Shown piece by piece: positions 18,845 to 28,189 of a stretch of 64,000 bases of DNA. Location of the stretch: positions 1 to 64,000 of the forward strand of contig JACKIN010000008.1 in the NCBI GenBank assembly GCA_020638495.1. Reading direction: 5' to 3'. The position numbers and the translations under genes are program-made. The notes beneath the pieces are model-generated. The model was not told where the DNA came from and made no database searches. It saw only the letters and a program-made list of their open reading frames with translations. Source of the DNA: Geminicoccaceae bacterium (GTDB taxonomy: Bacteria > Pseudomonadota > Alphaproteobacteria > Geminicoccales > Geminicoccaceae). The number at the start of each line of letters is the position of its first letter. Position 1 is the first letter of the stretch.

Positions 18845-19276
18845 CTACCAGATACGTTCGGCGAGCGACTGGCGGTCGTCCAGCTCCTTCTCCATGAGCG
18901 CGATCTCGGCGAAGGGCAGGTCGCGGATGGAGAGAATGCCGAGGACCCGATCGTTCTCGATGACCGGCAAATGCCGGTAGCCGCACTCGTTCATCTGGCG
19001 GATGGCGTCCTTGATTGGGGCATCGGCGGCGATGGTGTCGGGGTTGGCGGTCATCACCTCGATGAGTGGCGTGTCGAGGTCGCGGCCGGCAGCCACCACC
19101 CGGGAGAGCAGGTCGCGCTCGGTGAAGATGCCGACCAGCGCATCGCCGCGGGCGATCAGCACGCTGCCGCAGTGGTGCGCCGCCATGCCGATCGCGGCAT
19201 CGCGCACGGTCTCCTCCGGCTCGGCCTTGAGCAGCGTGTCGCGGGCGAGGAAGTCACGGACGGGGCGACGCGGCAT
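18845..19276 (-). CDS. CBS-domain pair protein (paralogue)
   Basis: A 143-residue protein with two CBS motifs: TVRDAAIGMAAHHCGSVLIARGDALVGIFTERDLLSRVV and DAPIKDAIRQMNECGYRHLPVIENDRVLGILSIRDL. It is a clear tandem paralogue of the downstream gene, with the same start and end patterns. A nucleotide-sensing regulatory role is inferred from the family. The AT-rich stretch upstream (19310-19360) probably holds its promoter. It has only an imperfectly spaced FNR-like sequence. Confidence 0.88.
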   Translation of the reverse strand: MPRRPVRDFLARDTLLKAEPEETVRDAAIGMAAHHCGSVLIARGDALVGIFTERDLLSRVVAAGRDLDTPLIEVMTANPDTIAADAPIKDAIRQMNECGYRHLPVIENDRVLGILSIRDLPFAEIALMEKELDDRQSLAERIW

Positions 19277-19368
19277 GGTTCCTGTCCTCCAACTGATTTC
19301 GCCTGATAGTTGATCAAGAAGTCAACAGCATCCCTGAATTTTTTACAAGGCCATTTTTTCTGTCCCGA

Positions 19369-19872
19369 TCATTTCACGGTCAGGCAAGGCACCTCCAGGT
19401 GGTGGGCGAGCTTGCTCGAGACGCTGCCCATGACGAGGCTGCCGAGCGCGCCGAAGCCGCGGCTGCCGACGACGACGAGATCGGCACCCTGCTCCTTGGC
19501 CGCCTCGAGCAGCGCATCGGCGGCGTCGCCGGAGAGCTGCAGCGGCGTCACCCGCCTCGCACCCTCGCGCTTCGCGGCGGCGACCGCCCGCTCCAGCACC
19601 CTCGCACCGACCGCGGCGGCGAGGCGCCCTTCGTCGACCTTCGTGGCCGAGCCCACGGACAGATTGCCGAGGCGTGCCGGCTCGGTCGGCCGCGGCTCGA
19701 CCAGATGCTCGACCTCGGCCATGCGCCTGAGCTCGTCCGGCACGTCCTGGCCCGTCAGGACATGGGCGATGACGAGATCGGCATCGTAGCGGCCGGCCAG
19801 GCTGCCGGCGATCGCCACGGCCTTCCCGGCGTGCCCGGAGCCGTCGACGGCGGCGAGAATCTTCGTGAACAT
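19369..19872 (-). CDS. Universal stress protein (UspA family)
   Basis: A 167-residue UspA-fold protein. It begins MFTKILAAVDGSGHAGKAV, has the central helix pair and ends with the ATP-binding motif VVVGSRGFGALGSLVMGSVSSKLAHHLEVPCLTVK (G-2x-G-9x-G-S pattern). This indicates the nucleotide-binding subtype. Usp proteins promote survival in stress and anaerobiosis. ATG 19872 is supported by the family start; the longer frame upstream is not family-like. A well-matched FixK-type box lies 64 bases upstream. Confidence 0.92.
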   Translation of the reverse strand: MFTKILAAVDGSGHAGKAVAIAGSLAGRYDADLVIAHVLTGQDVPDELRRMAEVEHLVEPRPTEPARLGNLSVGSATKVDEGRLAAAVGARVLERAVAAAKREGARRVTPLQLSGDAADALLEAAKEQGADLVVVGSRGFGALGSLVMGSVSSKLAHHLEVPCLTVK

Positions 19873-19935
19873 CGTCGCTCCCCCCTCGTTCGCGCGGAAT
19901 CCGGGAAAGGATAGACGATCGGGCGCAGCGGGTTC

Positions 19936-19949
19936 TTGCGCTGGATCAA
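19936..19949 (-). promoter_or_regulatory. FixK/FNR-type box upstream of uspA-like gene
   Basis: The plus strand reads TTGCGCTGGATCAA (minus strand TTGATCCAGCGCAA), a full match to the FixK consensus TTG(A/C)-N6-(T/G)CAA. It is centred about 70 bases before the usp start codon. It is the strongest of the three sites in this cluster. Confidence 0.6.
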
Positions 19950-20043
19950 TCTGGCGGCGGCAGGCAGGCCGCGGCACCCCGCGCGGCCGGACGAGATCGA
20001 AGTGATCGACCTCGCCGGCGGCGCGGGGCCGGGCTGGTGTCGA

Positions 20044-20889
20044 TCAGGCCTGGACGGTGCGCTGCTGCTGCTCGCCGAGGCCCTGGATGCCGAGCCGCAT
20101 GGTCTGGCCGGCCTTGAGGAAGACGGGGTTCGGCTTGATGCCGAGGCCGACGCCGGGCGGCGTGCCGGTCGAGATGATGTCGCCCGGCTGCAGGCTCATG
20201 AACTGCGAGAGGTAGTGGACCAGGAACGGCACCTTGTAGACCATGGTCCGGGTCGAGCCGTCCTGGTAGCGCTTGCCGTCCACCTCGAGCCACATCTTGA
20301 GGTCCTGGGGATCGGGCACCTCGTCCTTCGTCACGAGCCATGGGCCGGTCGGGCCGAACGTGTCGTGGCTCTTGCCCTTGGTCCACTGGCCGGCGCGCTC
20401 GGCCTGGAACTCGCGCTCCGAGACGTCGTTGATCACGCAGTAGCCGGCGACGTGGTCGAGGGCGTCTTTCTCCTCGACATACTTGGCCGCCTTGCCGATC
20501 ACCACGCCGAGCTCGACCTCCCAGTCGGTCTTCTTCGACTTGCGCGGGATCTCGACATCGTCATCGGGGCCGCAAATGGCGCTCGTGCACTTCATGAAGA
20601 TGACCGGCTCCGGCGGCACGGCCATGCCGCTCTCGGCAGCATGGTCGGCGTAGTTGAGGCCGATGCAGATGAACTTGCCGACCTTGCCGACGCAGGCGCC
20701 GAGGCGCGGGCTGCCGCCGACCGCGGGCAGGCTGGCCGGATCGAGGGCGGCGAGCCTGGCCAGGCCATCCTTGCCGATGGTCGTGCCGTCGATGTCGGCG
20801 ATCACGCCCGAAAGGTCGCGGATCGTGCCGGCGGCATCGAGCAGGCCGGGCTTTTCCTGGCCCTTGGGGCCGTAGCGCAAGAGCTTCAT
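20044..20889 (-). CDS. Fumarylacetoacetate hydrolase family protein
   Basis: A 281-residue FAH-superfamily enzyme. It starts MKLLRYGPKGQEKPGLLDAAG, with FICIGLNYADHAAESG, the metal-binding Glu/Glu/Asp set around DDDVEIPRKSKKTDWEVELGVVIGK, and LQPGDIISTGTPPGVGLG. Proteins with this start and length include 2,4-diketo-3-deoxy-L-fuconate/rhamnonate hydrolases, ureidoglycolate lyase-like enzymes and acylpyruvases, all cleaving C-C bonds in 2,4-dioxo acids. The substrate is not decided. It is probably cotranscribed with the upstream murA (32-base gap). Confidence 0.88.
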   Translation of the reverse strand: MKLLRYGPKGQEKPGLLDAAGTIRDLSGVIADIDGTTIGKDGLARLAALDPASLPAVGGSPRLGACVGKVGKFICIGLNYADHAAESGMAVPPEPVIFMKCTSAICGPDDDVEIPRKSKKTDWEVELGVVIGKAAKYVEEKDALDHVAGYCVINDVSEREFQAERAGQWTKGKSHDTFGPTGPWLVTKDEVPDPQDLKMWLEVDGKRYQDGSTRTMVYKVPFLVHYLSQFMSLQPGDIISTGTPPGVGLGIKPNPVFLKAGQTMRLGIQGLGEQQQRTVQA

Positions 20890-20921
20890 CGCGTTTCTCT
20901 CCCGTTTGAAAAAAAGGTCGT

Positions 20922-22187
<1,266 letters not shown>

Positions 22188-22292
22188 GGATCGTCCCGAG
22201 AGGCGGGGCCCATGCCCCGCGAGCGGCCCCTAAGTGCCAAGCGGCGCGGCTGAGGGCAAGCGTCTTCTCTCAACTTTGGAGCGATCGGCCGC

Positions 22293-23654
22293 TCAGAGGG
22301 TCTCCGTCCACTTCACATAGGCGTCGATGTCGAACTTCCGCTTCAGCCCACGGTCGTTCATGTAGCGGATCTTGCCGAAGACCGGCCGCTCGGTCCAGGC
22401 GCGGTCGTGCAGCCCGAAGAGCCAGCCGACATTGGCGAAGGAGGCGGGGTCGCGCCCGTCGAGGAACCAGCGGTTGTTCAGCGCCAGCGTGGTGGCGAAC
22501 GCATCCTCGGGTGTTTTCGACCATTCGATGATCTTCTTGCCCCAGTACATCCGCATGTAGTTGTGCATGTAGCCCGAGACGCGCATCTCGCGCATCGCTG
22601 CGTTCCAGTAGGGGTCGTGGGTCTCGCCCGCTGCGAGCGCCGCCTCGTCGTAGAGATGCTCGCGCTTGTCGCGCTTGTGCTCGCCCAGCGTCTTCCTCGC
22701 CCAGCCCGGCAGCATGGCGTAGCTGTCGTAGTCCTGCGTGAAAGCGACGAAGTTCATCGAAAGCTCGCGGCGGACGATCAGCTCCTCGAGGAAGCCCGAC
22801 CGGTCCTCGGCGTCGACGCCCTCGGCCGCCTTCGCGGCGAGCGCCAGGTCGAGCGGCGAGATCTGGCCGAAATGCAGATAGGGGCTGAGCTCGGAGCATT
22901 GCCGGGCGACGGGCTCGTTGCGGCCATCCGCATAGCCGTCCAGCTTCTCCTCGATGAACGCGGCGAGGCGCTCACGGGCCGGGCCCGCGCCGCCTTTGAA
23001 CCGGCTCACCCGGTCGACGCTGCGGTCCAGCTTCAGCCGGTCGAGCATGGCCTCTGGATCGAGCGCCTCGAAATCGCTCTCGAGATCGAGGTCGAGCGAG
23101 CCGTGCTCCACCGCCTCGGGCGTGAAGCCCACGAGAAAATCGTCCCTGAGCCGTTGGATCTTCGGCCGGATGGTGCGCGCCCCGTATTCGGCCTTGTCGC
23201 TGGCGGTCTCGACCGGCACGACCACGTCACTTTCCACCTCGACCACCCGACAGCCGGCCTCGTCCGCGACCTTCCGGCGCCAGGCCACTTGGTGACGGAG
23301 ATAGCCGCGGTCGCAGACGAGAATGGCCGCCTCCTTCGCCAGCGCCAGGGCCACGCGGGGCGGCTCGCCGTGGCGGAGCACGAAGCGTATACTGCGCTCT
23401 CGAAGCTCGGCCGCGACCTCGGCCAGGCCCTCGAGCATGAAGGCGTAGTGGCGGCGATTGGCTTCGGGATAGTCGTCCATGAGGCCGAAGGCCACGACCA
23501 CCGGCAGGCCGCGCGCGTTGGCCAGCTCGATGGCGAGGCCGAGCGCGTGGTTCGTGCCCACGCGCTGCGCCTGCTGCATCCAGTAGAGCACGTAGCTTCC
23601 GTCACCACGCTCAGCGGCGTCGTTCAGATCTCGAATGCGCTCGGGCTGGATCAT
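22293..23654 (-). CDS. phr: Class II CPD photolyase
   Basis: A 453-residue deoxyribodipyrimidine photolyase. It starts with the class II pattern YVLYWMQQAQRVGTNHAL and has the C-terminal FAD-binding block: SGYMHNYMRMYWGKKIIEWSKTPE, NNRWFLDGRDPASFANVGWLFGLHDRAW and YMNDRGLKRKFDIDAYV. These Trp/Tyr-rich motifs separate class II from the class I enzymes more common in bacteria. It repairs cyclobutane pyrimidine dimers using blue light. The ArsR gene lies just downstream in coordinates but upstream in transcription (11-base gap), so they may be cotranscribed. Confidence 0.94.
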   Translation of the reverse strand: MIQPERIRDLNDAAERGDGSYVLYWMQQAQRVGTNHALGLAIELANARGLPVVVAFGLMDDYPEANRRHYAFMLEGLAEVAAELRERSIRFVLRHGEPPRVALALAKEAAILVCDRGYLRHQVAWRRKVADEAGCRVVEVESDVVVPVETASDKAEYGARTIRPKIQRLRDDFLVGFTPEAVEHGSLDLDLESDFEALDPEAMLDRLKLDRSVDRVSRFKGGAGPARERLAAFIEEKLDGYADGRNEPVARQCSELSPYLHFGQISPLDLALAAKAAEGVDAEDRSGFLEELIVRRELSMNFVAFTQDYDSYAMLPGWARKTLGEHKRDKREHLYDEAALAAGETHDPYWNAAMREMRVSGYMHNYMRMYWGKKIIEWSKTPEDAFATTLALNNRWFLDGRDPASFANVGWLFGLHDRAWTERPVFGKIRYMNDRGLKRKFDIDAYVKWTETL

Positions 23655-23664
23655 CCGGGTCGAG

Positions 23665-24096
23665 CTAGGCCCTCGAGCCTCGATGTCCAGAGCGGCCGGC
23701 CGGCTCGCAGAAGAGGCGATGCAGGAGGCCGATCAATTCCACCGCCTCGCTGCCGTTGAGGCGGTAGAAGATCATCTTGCCGTCCCGCCGGGTCCTGACC
23801 AGGTCGTCCTGGCGCAGCCGGGCGAGCTGTTGCGAAAGGGCCGGCTGGCGCATGCCGAGCAGTGTCTCGAGCTCGCTCACCGACCGCTCGGTGCCGACGA
23901 GGCAGCAGAGGATCATCAGGCGGTTGGTGTTCGCCACGGTCTTGAGAAAGGCGGTGGCCCGCCCGGCGCTCTCCATGAGATCGCTCGACAGACCGGCGAA
24001 CGGGTCCTGGCCAGAGGCGGCAACGCCGTCGACTCCGGTCGGGTCAGGCGATTCAGCATAGTCCGACACGGTGGTGCCTTCGACTTTCTGGTGCAC
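23665..24096 (-). CDS. ArsR-family regulator, BigR/SqrR-like
   Basis: A 143-residue winged-helix repressor. The core LKTVANTNRLMILCCLVGTERSVSELETLLGMRQPALSQQLARLRQDDLVRTRRDGKMIFYRL matches ArsR-family regulators; in pieces, ALSQQLARLR is the recognition helix. Cys residues in MILCC and in LHRLFC fall where BigR and SqrR have their paired persulfide-sensing cysteines, so it may respond to reactive sulfur rather than to metal. It lacks the ELCVCD metal motif of ArsR proper. The first 40 residues are not conserved and the start is uncertain. Confidence 0.85.
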   Translation of the reverse strand: MHQKVEGTTVSDYAESPDPTGVDGVAASGQDPFAGLSSDLMESAGRATAFLKTVANTNRLMILCCLVGTERSVSELETLLGMRQPALSQQLARLRQDDLVRTRRDGKMIFYRLNGSEAVELIGLLHRLFCEPAGRSGHRGSRA

Positions 24097-24147
24097 ACCG
24101 GAACATATATAGCGTCCAGCACGTCGCTGCGCGAGCCTCGGCCATGC

Positions 24148-24717
24148 TCAGGCCGCCTCGAGCAGCGCCACGCCGATCCGCGCGATGTCCTCGAGCGGCT
24201 CGGGGTCGGTGCCAGCGACACCCCGCGCCACGGCGGCATAGAACCGGGCCAGCGCCCGGCAATCGGCGGTGGCTGCCAGCCGGCCGGCGGCGCGGGCACG
24301 CTCGAACATCGCGAAAAGGGCCTCCTCCAGCTCGCCGGCCGCCGCCCGGGTCTCGGCCGCGACCGCCGCCGGCAGGCGGTGGCAGACCCGTCTGGCCTCG
24401 GCCAGCAGGCAGCCCCTGGGCTGGCCGGCATTGCGCGCCGATTTCAGCTCGAGCTGGAACAGGCGGGTGAGCGCCGCCCGCGGGTCGTCGCCGCGCAGCG
24501 CGTGCAGGTTCGCTGCATGCACCTCGTCCTGGTAGAGCCGCAGGGAGCGGCAGAACATGGCGGCCTTGTCGCCGAAGGCGTTGTAGAGGCTGCCGCGCTG
24601 CAGGCCGGTGGCCCGGACGAGGTCGTCGATCGACGTGGCCTCGAAGCCCTTCTCCCAGAAGACCCGCATCATCGCGTCGAGCACCTGGCTCTCGTCGAAC
24701 TGCCGTGCGCCCGCCAT
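24148..24717 (-). CDS. TetR-family transcriptional regulator
   Basis: A 189-residue TetR-type repressor. The helix-turn-helix is at residues 8-50 (DAMMRVFWEKGFEATSIDDLVRATGLQRGSLYNAFGDKAAMF), followed by a variable ligand-binding domain with GQPRGCLLAEARR. ATG 24717 (MAGARQFDESQVLDAMM) is the family-like start. It is divergent from the SDR gene at 24847, and a perfect 16-bp palindrome between them is its likely operator. Ligand unknown. Confidence 0.92.
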   Translation of the reverse strand: MAGARQFDESQVLDAMMRVFWEKGFEATSIDDLVRATGLQRGSLYNAFGDKAAMFCRSLRLYQDEVHAANLHALRGDDPRAALTRLFQLELKSARNAGQPRGCLLAEARRVCHRLPAAVAAETRAAAGELEEALFAMFERARAAGRLAATADCRALARFYAAVARGVAGTDPEPLEDIARIGVALLEAA

Positions 24718-24761
24718 CACCCTTTTCCTCCCCCGGATCCAGCCTTCTGCATCTAGGCCTT

Positions 24762-24777
24762 TTGACCGATCGGTCAA
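24762..24777. promoter_or_regulatory. TetR operator palindrome
   Basis: TTGACCGATCGGTCAA is a perfect 16-bp palindrome 45 bases before the tetR start and 70 bases before the SDR start. The half-site TTGACCGAT is of the kind bound by TetR/AcrR repressors. It probably controls both divergent genes. Confidence 0.75.
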
Positions 24778-24846
24778 GGATCGCGGCCGTGCCGCGAAGA
24801 CGCCCTATAGTGACGGGCAGGCGAAAACGAGCGGGAAGTGGAGGCG

Positions 24847-25524
24847 ATGAGCGAGCATGCCCTGATCGTGGGTGCGGGACACGGGCTGTCGGCCGCCTTC
24901 GCGCGCCGGCTGGCGCTGGACGGGGTCGCCGTCTCGCTCGCCGCGCGCGACACGGCGAAGCTCGACGGCCTCGCACGCGAGCTGGATGCGCGGACCTTCG
25001 CCTGCGATGCCGGCGACGCCGCCTCGGTGGCGGGGCTCTTCGCCGAGCTGGACGCGGCCGGGCGCACGCCGACCATCGTCCACTACAACCCGAGTGCCCG
25101 GACGCGCGCCCCCTTCGTCGAGCTCGTGCCCGAGGACGTCGAGCGGGCGCTTCGGATCACCGCCTTCGGCGCCTTCCTCGTGGCGCATCAGGCCGTGCCG
25201 CGCATGCTCCGCCAGGGTGGCGGCACGCTCCTCTTCACCGGTGCCTCGGCCAGCTTGAAGGGCTATCCGCGCTCGGCCCCCTTCGCCATGGGCAAGTTCG
25301 CGCTGCGCGGCCTCGCCCAGAGCCTCGCCCGCGAGCTGCAGCCCTCGAACATCCACGTGGTGCACATCGTCGTCGACGGCGGCATCGCCCCCCAGGGCGG
25401 CGCCCCCGGCGAGGACCAGCTCGATCCCTCGGCGATCGCCGAGACCATGCACCACCTCGTCCGCCAGCCGCGCAGCGCCTGGTCCTGGGAGATCGAGCTG
25501 CGGCCGTGGGTGGAGCGCTTCTAG
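24847..25524 (+). CDS. Atypical short-chain dehydrogenase/reductase
   Basis: A 225-residue SDR-fold protein. The nucleotide-binding motif is VGAGHGLSAAFARRL (residues 9-23). The expected YxxxK is FAMGK (F146, K150), so the catalytic Tyr is absent, and NNAG is replaced by YNPSAR. Members of this divergent SDR group keep the coenzyme fold, but the reaction is unclear. The start MSEHALIVG follows a GGAGG site. It is divergent from the TetR gene across a shared palindrome and so is the probable TetR target. It converges on the methyltransferase gene. Confidence 0.85.
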   Translation: MSEHALIVGAGHGLSAAFARRLALDGVAVSLAARDTAKLDGLARELDARTFACDAGDAASVAGLFAELDAAGRTPTIVHYNPSARTRAPFVELVPEDVERALRITAFGAFLVAHQAVPRMLRQGGGTLLFTGASASLKGYPRSAPFAMGKFALRGLAQSLARELQPSNIHVVHIVVDGGIAPQGGAPGEDQLDPSAIAETMHHLVRQPRSAWSWEIELRPWVERF

Positions 25525-25525
25525 T

Positions 25526-26332
25526 CTATTCCGGCAGCCAGAGCAGGTCCTTGTGGCCGACGCGATGCTCGGACCTCCCGGCCTCGATCTGCCGGGCGCG
25601 TTGGGCCTGCCAGTCGGCGATCTCGGCGGCCTGGGCCGGCGCGATCTCGGTCGCGGACCGGGCGTAGCCGTCGAGCAGCGCCGCCTGGATCGCCTGATCC
25701 GCATAGCCGAGCCGCCAGTCGCTGGCCGCGACATGCAGCTCGCCTTGGCCGGCCCGTAGCCGTGCCTCGAGCGCGTCGACGGCGGTCGGGCCGAGGGCCG
25801 AACCGAAGCCCTTGTCGGTGCGCTGGTGCGCCTCGAAGAGCCGCTTCACCTCGCCATCGAAGAGGTCGCCCGGTCGCCAGCGGAGACCGCCATCGCAGGT
25901 GAGGACGACATGCAGCGCCGCCCGGCGCTCCAGGACCAGGGCCACCAGCTCGTCGAGCCAGGCAGCGCTCACGAGGTCGAGGAAGGCCGCCGCGGTGACG
26001 AGGTCGGTGCCGGCGGGAAGGGCCGTGGCGAGCTCCCGGGCGAGGTCGATGCCCGCATAGGCGGCCGTCACGTTCGCCGGCAGCCCCGCCAGGGCCGGCG
26101 TGCCGGCGGCGATCAGCGCCGGGTCGTGCTCGACCAGCGTCCAGGCTTGCGGGCAGGCGAGGGCCGGGGCGGTGGCGCGCAGGTTGCTGCCGGTGCCGCT
26201 GCCGAGATCGACGACCCCGAGCCGCGACCGGCCGGCGGCCCAGCCGGCGAGCCGCTGGCCGAGGTCGGTGGATCGTGCCGCATGGTCGTAGGGCTCGCGC
26301 AGCGCCAGCCAGTCATGGGCGAAGCCGCTCAC
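25526..26332 (-). CDS. Class I SAM-dependent methyltransferase
   Basis: A 268-residue protein. Motif I VVDLGSGTGSNLRATAP is at residues 40-56, with an acidic motif II (LVEHDPALI) and a post-I region (TDLVTAAAFLDLVSAAWLDELV). The C-terminal half contains LTCDGGLRWRPGDLFDGEVKRLFEAHQRTDKGFG, which is conserved in a subgroup I cannot assign. It overlaps the glycosyltransferase upstream by four bases, so the two are co-translated. In context it may methylate the product of the RibA/PTPS-like gene group nearby. Confidence 0.85.
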   Translation of the reverse strand: MSGFAHDWLALREPYDHAARSTDLGQRLAGWAAGRSRLGVVDLGSGTGSNLRATAPALACPQAWTLVEHDPALIAAGTPALAGLPANVTAAYAGIDLARELATALPAGTDLVTAAAFLDLVSAAWLDELVALVLERRAALHVVLTCDGGLRWRPGDLFDGEVKRLFEAHQRTDKGFGSALGPTAVDALEARLRAGQGELHVAASDWRLGYADQAIQAALLDGYARSATEIAPAQAAEIADWQAQRARQIEAGRSEHRVGHKDLLWLPE

Positions 26333-27390
26333 GGGGCGGGCTCGCGCAATAGCGCCTCGGCCACCAGCCGGGCGGTGTCCGCCCAGGTAGGCAGGCGCTC
26401 GCTCGCCCGGCGGGCACCCTCACGCAGGCGGTCGAGGGCGATGGCGTCGTCGGCGAGCGCACCGATCAGCCGGCCGAGCCCCTCGACGTCGCCCGGCTCG
26501 AAGAAGAGGGCGGCACTCTCGGGGACGGCCTCGACCACCGCCCCACCACGGGCGACGAGGGCGGGGATGCCAGCGGCGAGCGCCTCGCTAAGGGCCATGC
26601 CGTAGCCCTCGTGGAGGGCGGTGGAGACGAAGAGGTCGGTCGTGTCGAGCGCCTCGTCGAGCAGCCCGGCTTCCAGCTCGCCCAGCAGCGCGGTGCGGTC
26701 CCTTTGGCCGGTCTTGTCGATCAGCGCGCGGAGCGCTAGGGCGGTCGCCGGATCCCGCTCCAGGCTGCCGGCGATGCTGGTCCTGATCCGCCGGTCCCCG
26801 AGCTCGGCCAGCGCTGCCACCAGCGTGCGCTGGTCCTTGCGCGGGATGACGCTGCCGACGTTCAGGATGTGCAGCCCCGGCCCGCCGGAGCCCCGGGCGG
26901 CCGGCCGGCGATCGGTGCCGGGTGGCGCCACGGTGATCCGGGCCTCGGGCACGGCGTAGTCCCGGGCGAGTGCCAGCCGCGTCGTCCTGGACGTGCAGAT
27001 CACCCGGGCCGCATGGGCGAGGGCGCGCCGCTCGCTGGCGCGCAGCCGCTCGGCCGTCGCCGCGTCGAGCCCCGTCTCCAGGGCCAGCGGGTGATGGACG
27101 AGGGCGATCAGCTCGAGCCGCGGGGCGAGCTCGGCCGCCAGCTCCGGCAGCACGCCGAGCGCCAGCCCGTCGACCACGAGGCGGCAGCCTTCCGGCAGGG
27201 CCGTGAGGAGCTGGCGGGTCGTCGCCAGGGCCGCCGCATCCGGCAAAGGGTAGCCATCCGGCAGGGCCAGGCGATGGATGGCCCAGCCCCGGCCTTCCAG
27301 CTCGTCGGCGACGCGCCCGTCGTAGATCGTCCCGCCGGTCAGCCGGTCGAAGCCGCCGGGAACGGCGAGGGTCAGCTTGGTTTCGGGCAT
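26329..27390 (-). CDS. GT-B glycosyltransferase (family 4-like)
   Basis: A 353-residue GT-B protein. The C-terminal Glycos_transf_1 domain shows LNVGSVIPRKDQRTLVAAL and the donor-binding LHEGYGMALSEALAAGIPALVARGGAVVEAVP, with the E-x7-E pattern. The N-terminal domain has GGFDRLTGGTIYDGRVADELEGRGW as in GT4 enzymes. The start ATG 27390 (MPETKLTLAVPGG) is preferred over 27399. It is followed by the methyltransferase with a four-base overlap. The sugar donor and acceptor are unknown; the neighbours suggest a small heterocyclic acceptor rather than a polysaccharide. Confidence 0.87.
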   Translation of the reverse strand: MPETKLTLAVPGGFDRLTGGTIYDGRVADELEGRGWAIHRLALPDGYPLPDAAALATTRQLLTALPEGCRLVVDGLALGVLPELAAELAPRLELIALVHHPLALETGLDAATAERLRASERRALAHAARVICTSRTTRLALARDYAVPEARITVAPPGTDRRPAARGSGGPGLHILNVGSVIPRKDQRTLVAALAELGDRRIRTSIAGSLERDPATALALRALIDKTGQRDRTALLGELEAGLLDEALDTTDLFVSTALHEGYGMALSEALAAGIPALVARGGAVVEAVPESAALFFEPGDVEGLGRLIGALADDAIALDRLREGARRASERLPTWADTARLVAEALLREPAP

Positions 27391-27443
27391 GGCCGTCACA
27401 TGTGCTAGCGAGCGCCGGTGGAAAGGGCACGGAGAGGTGAGCG

Positions 27444-27773
27444 ATGGCGGATCTGATCGGCGAGAACGCGGCGCCCGGGCGGGCGGCCGCCCATCTCATG
27501 TACGCGCTCTATGCCGTGGCGCTCTTCACCGCCTTGCCGATGCTCGCCGGCGTCATCATCGCCTATGTCGGCCGCGGCAGCGCCGAGCCGGTCTACCGCA
27601 GCCATCTCGACTGGGGCATCACCACCTTCTGGGTGGCGCTGGTGATCGGCATCATCGGCTTCGTCCTGCTCTTCATCCTGATCGGCTATCTCGTGCTCGG
27701 CCTGCTCTGGCTCTGGACCGCCTACCGCATCATCCGCGGCTGGCTCAGGCTCCTGGACAACCGGGGCATCTGA
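27444..27773 (+). CDS. DUF4870-like small membrane protein
   Basis: A 109-residue protein with three hydrophobic segments (MYALYAVALFTALPMLAGVIIAYV; WVALVIGIIGFVLLFILIGYLVLGLLWLW) and the pattern YRSHLDWGITTFW, typical of DUF4870 membrane proteins. It lies on the opposite strand between the glycosyltransferase and PTPS-like genes. Function is unknown. Confidence 0.8.
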   Translation: MADLIGENAAPGRAAAHLMYALYAVALFTALPMLAGVIIAYVGRGSAEPVYRSHLDWGITTFWVALVIGIIGFVLLFILIGYLVLGLLWLWTAYRIIRGWLRLLDNRGI

Positions 27774-27788
27774 CGGCCCCGACCGCTC

Positions 27789-28187
27789 TCAGAGCGGCGC
27801 CTCGTAGCTGGCCCAGGCGACATCGCTCTCGGCCAGCTCGACCCTGAGCCCCGCCAGCGCCTCGCTGCCCGGCCCGAGCAGACCCTGGCCGATCGCCTCC
27901 TTCATGCGCTCGAAGATGTAGCGGGCGAGGAACTCGGTCGTCGTGTTCTGGCCCCTGAAGGCCTCGATCCCGTCGAGGTTCTGGTAGTTGAGGTCGGCCA
28001 GGATCGCCTTGAGCCGGTCGATCGCCCGGCCGATGTCGACGACGATGTTGTCCTCGTTCGTATCCCTGCCGCTGAACTCGACATCGACGACGAAGGTCGC
28101 ACCGTGCAGCCGCTGCGCCGGGCCGAACACCTCGCCCTCGAAGCTGTGCGCGATCATCATCCGGTCGCGCACGCGGACCTTGTACAT
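27789..28187 (-). CDS. 6-pyruvoyl-tetrahydropterin synthase / QueD homologue lacking canonical catalytic residues
   Basis: A 132-residue T-fold protein. IAHSFEGEVFGPAQRLHGATFVVDVEF aligns with the PTPS/QueD N-terminus, and QNTTTEFLARYIFERM matches the conserved NPTAENLA region. H14 and H28 are kept, but the third zinc ligand (His of LHGH) is Ala30, there is no cysteine in the whole protein, and the Asp-His dyad region reads LNYQNLD. It may therefore catalyse a different reaction or bind a pterin. It lies two bases after the medium-chain dehydrogenase in the same operon. Confidence 0.8.
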   Translation of the reverse strand: MYKVRVRDRMMIAHSFEGEVFGPAQRLHGATFVVDVEFSGRDTNEDNIVVDIGRAIDRLKAILADLNYQNLDGIEAFRGQNTTTEFLARYIFERMKEAIGQGLLGPGSEALAGLRVELAESDVAWASYEAPL

Positions 28188-28189
28188 GC

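Noticed and set aside
19310..19325. TTGATCAAGAAGTCAA upstream of the second CBS gene as a fourth FNR box
   Set aside because: The two half-sites are separated by two bases too many for the 14-base FNR/FixK site, so it is only a loose match.
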